A stretch of DNA of 64,000 nt from Candidatus Sericytochromatia bacterium (GTDB lineage Bacteria; Cyanobacteriota; Sericytochromatia; UBA7694), in assembly GCA_018780035.1 (NCBI GenBank), contig JADMKE010000016.1:186001-250000 (forward strand), written 5' to 3'. Positions 61,046 to 64,000 of this stretch are shown here, in pieces. Under the pieces are notes generated by a model that saw nothing but the letters and a program-made list of their open reading frames with translations, was not told where the DNA came from and did no database searches. The position numbers and the translations under genes are program-made. Numbering within the stretch: the first letter of the stretch is position 1; every line of letters starts with the position of its first letter.

Positions 61046-63016
61046 ATGTTATTACACGCCACCGCCCACACCACTCTCCCAACGGCCTCTTTGCAGCTCA
61101 ATTCGCTCTTAAATCTGGTGGTTTTATTGCCTTTGGCCGGGGCCTTGGTTTTGGGCCTGGGCACCTTGTACAATGCCCAAAACAAAACCGGTATTTCGGA
61201 ACGGGTCGTCACAGCGATTGGCTGTGCTGGCCCTTTGCTGGCTACGGTCTTGGCCTTTTTGCTGTTTTTACCCATGATGGGAGACCCGTCCCGTGTCTGG
61301 CACAGTCCGCTTTTAACCTGGATGGATATCGGCAGTTTTAAGATTGAACTCGGTCTGGTGATGGATCATCTCTCGGGCATCATGCTGCTGATGATCACCT
61401 TTATTGGCACGTTGATTCATCTCTTTTCGGCCAGTTATATGCAAGGCGATCGCAGTTTCAGTCGCTATTTTGCCTACCTCAATCTCTTCTTGGGCTCCAT
61501 GCTCCTGCTGATTCTTTCAGACAATATGATTGGTCTGTTTATGGGCTGGGAAGGGGTGGGTGTTTGTTCTTATCTCTTGATTGGTTTCTGGTTTGAAGAC
61601 GCCGCCAAAGCCGGTGCTGGCACCAAGGCTTTTTTGCTCAACCGCGTCGGTGATTTGGGTTTTATTTTGGGCATCTTTTTGCTCTTTCAAGAAACCGGTG
61701 CCTTTGACTTTGCTGGCATACAGGCCCATATTGGCCAGACCAGCGCCGAACGCCTGCCGCTGATTGCCTTTTTGCTTCTGGTCGGTGCTTTGGGCAAATC
61801 CGCTCAGATCCCGTTGCATGTGTGGTTGCCCGATGCCATGGCGGGCCCGACCCCTGTCAGCGCCTTGATTCACGCCGCTACCATGGTCACTGCAGGTGTC
61901 TATTTGGTGGCCCGTTTGCACTTTGTCTATACCGCCACCCCGTCTGTGGCTTGGTTGATTATTCTGATTGGGGGCCTGACGGCCCTGATGGCCGCTTCGA
62001 TTGCCCTGGTTCAAAACGATATTAAAAAGGTCTTGGCCTATTCCACGGTCAGCCAATTGGGTTATATGTTTATGGGTGTGGGCGCAGGGGCTTATGCCGC
62101 GGGCATTTTCCACGTCTTTACCCACGCCTTTTTTAAAGCCGCGCTGTTTCTGGGGGCAGGGGCCATCATCCATGCCCTGCACCACGAACAGGATTTGCGC
62201 AAGATGGGCGGTTTGCGCAGCAAATTGCCGATTACCCATTTGGCGATGTTGGTCTCTTGCCTTGCAATAGCAGGCATTCCCCCCTTTGCGGGCTTTTTTA
62301 GCAAAGACGAAATTCTCTGGTCGCTCTGGGAAAAAGGCCATTTTGTCTTTTGGGGCATGGGTCTTTTAACGGCAGGGCTGACCGCTTTTTATATGTTCCG
62401 CCTCTATTTCTTGGCCTTTGGCGGTACCTATCGCGGTGAACACGAAGCCCATCCTGAACCCTTGTTAATGAAGCTCCCGCTTGGCCTTTTGGGGCTGGGT
62501 GCCGTAACGGTTGGATTTTTGGGGATGCCCGCCACTTTGGGCTTGCCCAATTGGTTTGTGCACTGGCTGGCGCCCCTTTATGGCGAACACCATGCCAGCG
62601 ATCCTGCGGCCCAGGGCCTGTCTTTGATCTTGATGGCTGCTTCGGTGCTGGTGGCCGGTGCAGGTATTTTGCTGGCACTCAAACGCTTTGGCAAAATCAC
62701 AGGTGAGGTGCCTGCACTGCCTGAAAATGCCCTGACGGCGCTTTTAAATGAAAAATTTGGCTTTGACAGCCTCTATCAAACTGCCGTGGTCGGTCCGATT
62801 ATGGCTGCTGGCCGCTTCTGCCGCCAAGTGGCGGAGCCTGTGATGATCGATGGCCTGATTCGCGCAGGGATTTGGGGCTATTATGCCTTTTCACTCTGTC
62901 TGCGCACTTTGCAGTTTGGCCAACTCCGGGCCTATGCCCATTATTTAATTTTTGGCCTGTTTATTTTGGCCTATGTGTATTTTGTCTTGCATTTACCGGG
63001 GGTCTTCCAATTATGA
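61046..63016 (+). CDS. nuoL: NADH-quinone oxidoreductase subunit L
   Basis: This is an antiporter-like proton-pumping subunit of complex I, 656 residues. The conserved core reads SAQIPLHVWLPDAMAGPTPV and SALIHAATMVTAGVYLVAR, with the key glutamate in MGWEGVGVCSYLLIGFW and histidines in the C-terminal half. The long lateral helix region lies at the C-terminus. The stop overlaps the nuoM start by 4 bases. Confidence 0.96.
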   Translation: MLLHATAHTTLPTASLQLNSLLNLVVLLPLAGALVLGLGTLYNAQNKTGISERVVTAIGCAGPLLATVLAFLLFLPMMGDPSRVWHSPLLTWMDIGSFKIELGLVMDHLSGIMLLMITFIGTLIHLFSASYMQGDRSFSRYFAYLNLFLGSMLLLILSDNMIGLFMGWEGVGVCSYLLIGFWFEDAAKAGAGTKAFLLNRVGDLGFILGIFLLFQETGAFDFAGIQAHIGQTSAERLPLIAFLLLVGALGKSAQIPLHVWLPDAMAGPTPVSALIHAATMVTAGVYLVARLHFVYTATPSVAWLIILIGGLTALMAASIALVQNDIKKVLAYSTVSQLGYMFMGVGAGAYAAGIFHVFTHAFFKAALFLGAGAIIHALHHEQDLRKMGGLRSKLPITHLAMLVSCLAIAGIPPFAGFFSKDEILWSLWEKGHFVFWGMGLLTAGLTAFYMFRLYFLAFGGTYRGEHEAHPEPLLMKLPLGLLGLGAVTVGFLGMPATLGLPNWFVHWLAPLYGEHHASDPAAQGLSLILMAASVLVAGAGILLALKRFGKITGEVPALPENALTALLNEKFGFDSLYQTAVVGPIMAAGRFCRQVAEPVMIDGLIRAGIWGYYAFSLCLRTLQFGQLRAYAHYLIFGLFILAYVYFVLHLPGVFQL

Positions 63017-64000
63017 ACCACCTGCTTTCGCTTCTGATTTTTCTTCCTCTGGTGGGTGGTTTGGTTTTGCTGGCCCTCTCGCGCAAATTTGCTTCTGTGG
63101 TGAAACCCGCCGCCCTTGGTATTGCCCTCATCAATCTGCTCTTGGCAGCTCTAGTGGGTTTTCGCTTTCAGCCCCAAGCGGGGTTTCAGATGGAAGAAAA
63201 ACTGGCCTGGATTCCCAAAATGGGGATCGAATACCACCTCGCCATTGACGGTATCAGCCTGTTTTTGGTTTTGTTGATTCCGATTTTTATCTTGATCGCC
63301 CTGTGTATGGCCCAATTCTCTAAAAATGCCTATCCGCCGGCTTTCTTTGCCCTCTTGCTCTGTTTTGAAGCCGGACTTTTGGGCACAACCTTGGCCCTGA
63401 ATCTCTTTCTCTTTTACCTCTTCTGGGAATTGATGTTGATTCCTGCCTTTTTCCTGATTGGCCTCTGGGGTGGCCCCAAACGCAAGCCGGCTGTGCTCAA
63501 GTTCGTGATTTACACCATGGCGGGTTCGCTGGTTTTTTTGCTGAGCATTCTGTTTTTGGGGGTGCAGTTTTACAGCAAAACCGGTGAATGGAGTTTTGCC
63601 TTGCCACAACTCTACCAACTGCGGATGGGCATGGGCCCTGTTGCCAGCCTGCTCTTTTTCGGCTTTGCGCTGGCCTTTTTGATCAAGGTGCCACTGTTTC
63701 CGTTGCACACCTGGTTGCCCGATACCTATAGCGAAGCGCCCACCATTGTAACCTTTTTGCTCTCGGGCCTGATGGCCAAAATGGGCATTTATGGCCTTTT
63801 GCGGATTACAATTCCGCTCTTTCCGCAATTGCTCGAACGCTGGGCACCGCTGCTTTCGCTGCTGGCGATTGCGGGAATTGTCTATGGCGCCATTGCCGCC
63901 CTGGGGCAAACCAATCTCAAACGCCTGATTGCCTATTCTTCGCTGAGCCATATGTCGCTGCTGGTATTGGGGGTCTTTACCTGGAACCTAGCCAGTTTGC
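63013..64000 (+). CDS. nuoM: NADH-quinone oxidoreductase subunit M, truncated by window edge
   Basis: This is an antiporter-like membrane subunit of complex I. The ATG at 63013 overlaps the nuoL stop, and the frame is open to the end of the window (about 329 codons of roughly 500). The conserved phrases are LFWELMLIPAFFLIG with the proton-pathway glutamate, then KVPLFPLHTWLPDTYSEAPT. The gene continues beyond the window, where nuoN would be expected. Confidence 0.95.
   Translation, partial: MNHLLSLLIFLPLVGGLVLLALSRKFASVVKPAALGIALINLLLAALVGFRFQPQAGFQMEEKLAWIPKMGIEYHLAIDGISLFLVLLIPIFILIALCMAQFSKNAYPPAFFALLLCFEAGLLGTTLALNLFLFYLFWELMLIPAFFLIGLWGGPKRKPAVLKFVIYTMAGSLVFLLSILFLGVQFYSKTGEWSFALPQLYQLRMGMGPVASLLFFGFALAFLIKVPLFPLHTWLPDTYSEAPTIVTFLLSGLMAKMGIYGLLRITIPLFPQLLERWAPLLSLLAIAGIVYGAIAALGQTNLKRLIAYSSLSHMSLLVLGVFTWNLASL

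Noticed and set aside
61517..62341. Long antisense open frame inside nuoL
   Set aside because: The nuoL protein is unmistakable on the other strand; the antisense product is Gln/His-rich low complexity typical of shadow frames.
1..64000. tRNA genes, CRISPR arrays, insertion sequences or prophage
   Set aside because: Intergenic gaps were read for cloverleaf ends, regularly spaced repeats, transposase motifs and terminal inverted repeats; none was found.

Overview
The window is a gene-dense bacterial chromosome segment with mid-range GC content. It has no tRNA or rRNA genes, insertion sequences, prophage or CRISPR. It opens inside dnaN and continues with recF and a DciA-type gene, the usual neighbourhood of a chromosomal replication origin, although the origin itself is not in view. 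Diderm traits are suggested by several lipoproteins and exported propeller or TPR proteins. A ComFB-domain protein, chemotaxis genes, CIRCE heat-shock control, degenerate EAL-HDOD proteins and complex I genes fit a free-living, motile or surface-active, respiring bacterium. A deep-branching non-photosynthetic relative of Cyanobacteria is my guess, at low confidence.

Layout. 1-4.7 kb: replication and RNA-maturation genes (dnaN, recF, DciA-like, HDOD, tRNA nucleotidyltransferase). 4.7-9.6 kb: phosphohexomutase, ileS, HU. 9.6-13.6 kb: pilin-like protein, ComFB protein, two universal stress proteins, UbiB-type kinase. 13.8-19.9 kb: TPR protein, lamin-tail-like protein, AspT-type antiporter coupled to a Popeye-like cyclic-nucleotide-domain membrane protein, MATE pump. 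20-23.7 kb: CHAD protein overlapping a double-domain polyphosphate kinase 2, then a GH13 glycosidase. 23.8-25.3 kb: lone CheB-type receiver and a CIRCE-controlled Hsp20 pair. 25.3-30 kb: queF, esterase and a tight operon of envelope proteins of unknown function. 30-33.4 kb: haem-c protein, a Cache protein with pentameric-channel-like topology, a proline-repeat lipoprotein. 33.9-36 kb: an ABC-2 exporter preceded by a leader peptide and an attenuator. 36-38.7 kb: HExxH/VWA protein with partners. 38.9-44 kb: propeller/cNMP sensor and TldD-TldE. 44-46 kb: ECF sigma factor, anti-sigma factor and two MotA/ExbB-like proteins. 46-49.3 kb: GST, EAL-HDOD, HEAT protein. 49.3-56.7 kb: oligopeptide transporter with a ParA ATPase in the same run, secG and a second OppA. 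56.8-60 kb: cheY-cheX-cheW-mcp. 60.2 kb to the end: nuoJKLM (nuoM cut by the window edge).

The most striking regulatory element lies at 34102-34299. A 25-codon leader ORF with its own ribosome site is followed by three mutually exclusive RNA pairings that end in an intrinsic terminator just before the ABC exporter. This is the textbook form of ribosome-controlled attenuation and suggests an exporter induced when translation is disturbed. Other items worth attention are the Cache/pro-loop-receptor-like protein, the bacterial Popeye homologue in an antiporter operon, the CHAD-PPK2 pair, and an ECF operon that appears to control MotA-like membrane proteins.

All calls come from reading motifs and context by eye. 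No database search or structure prediction was run.
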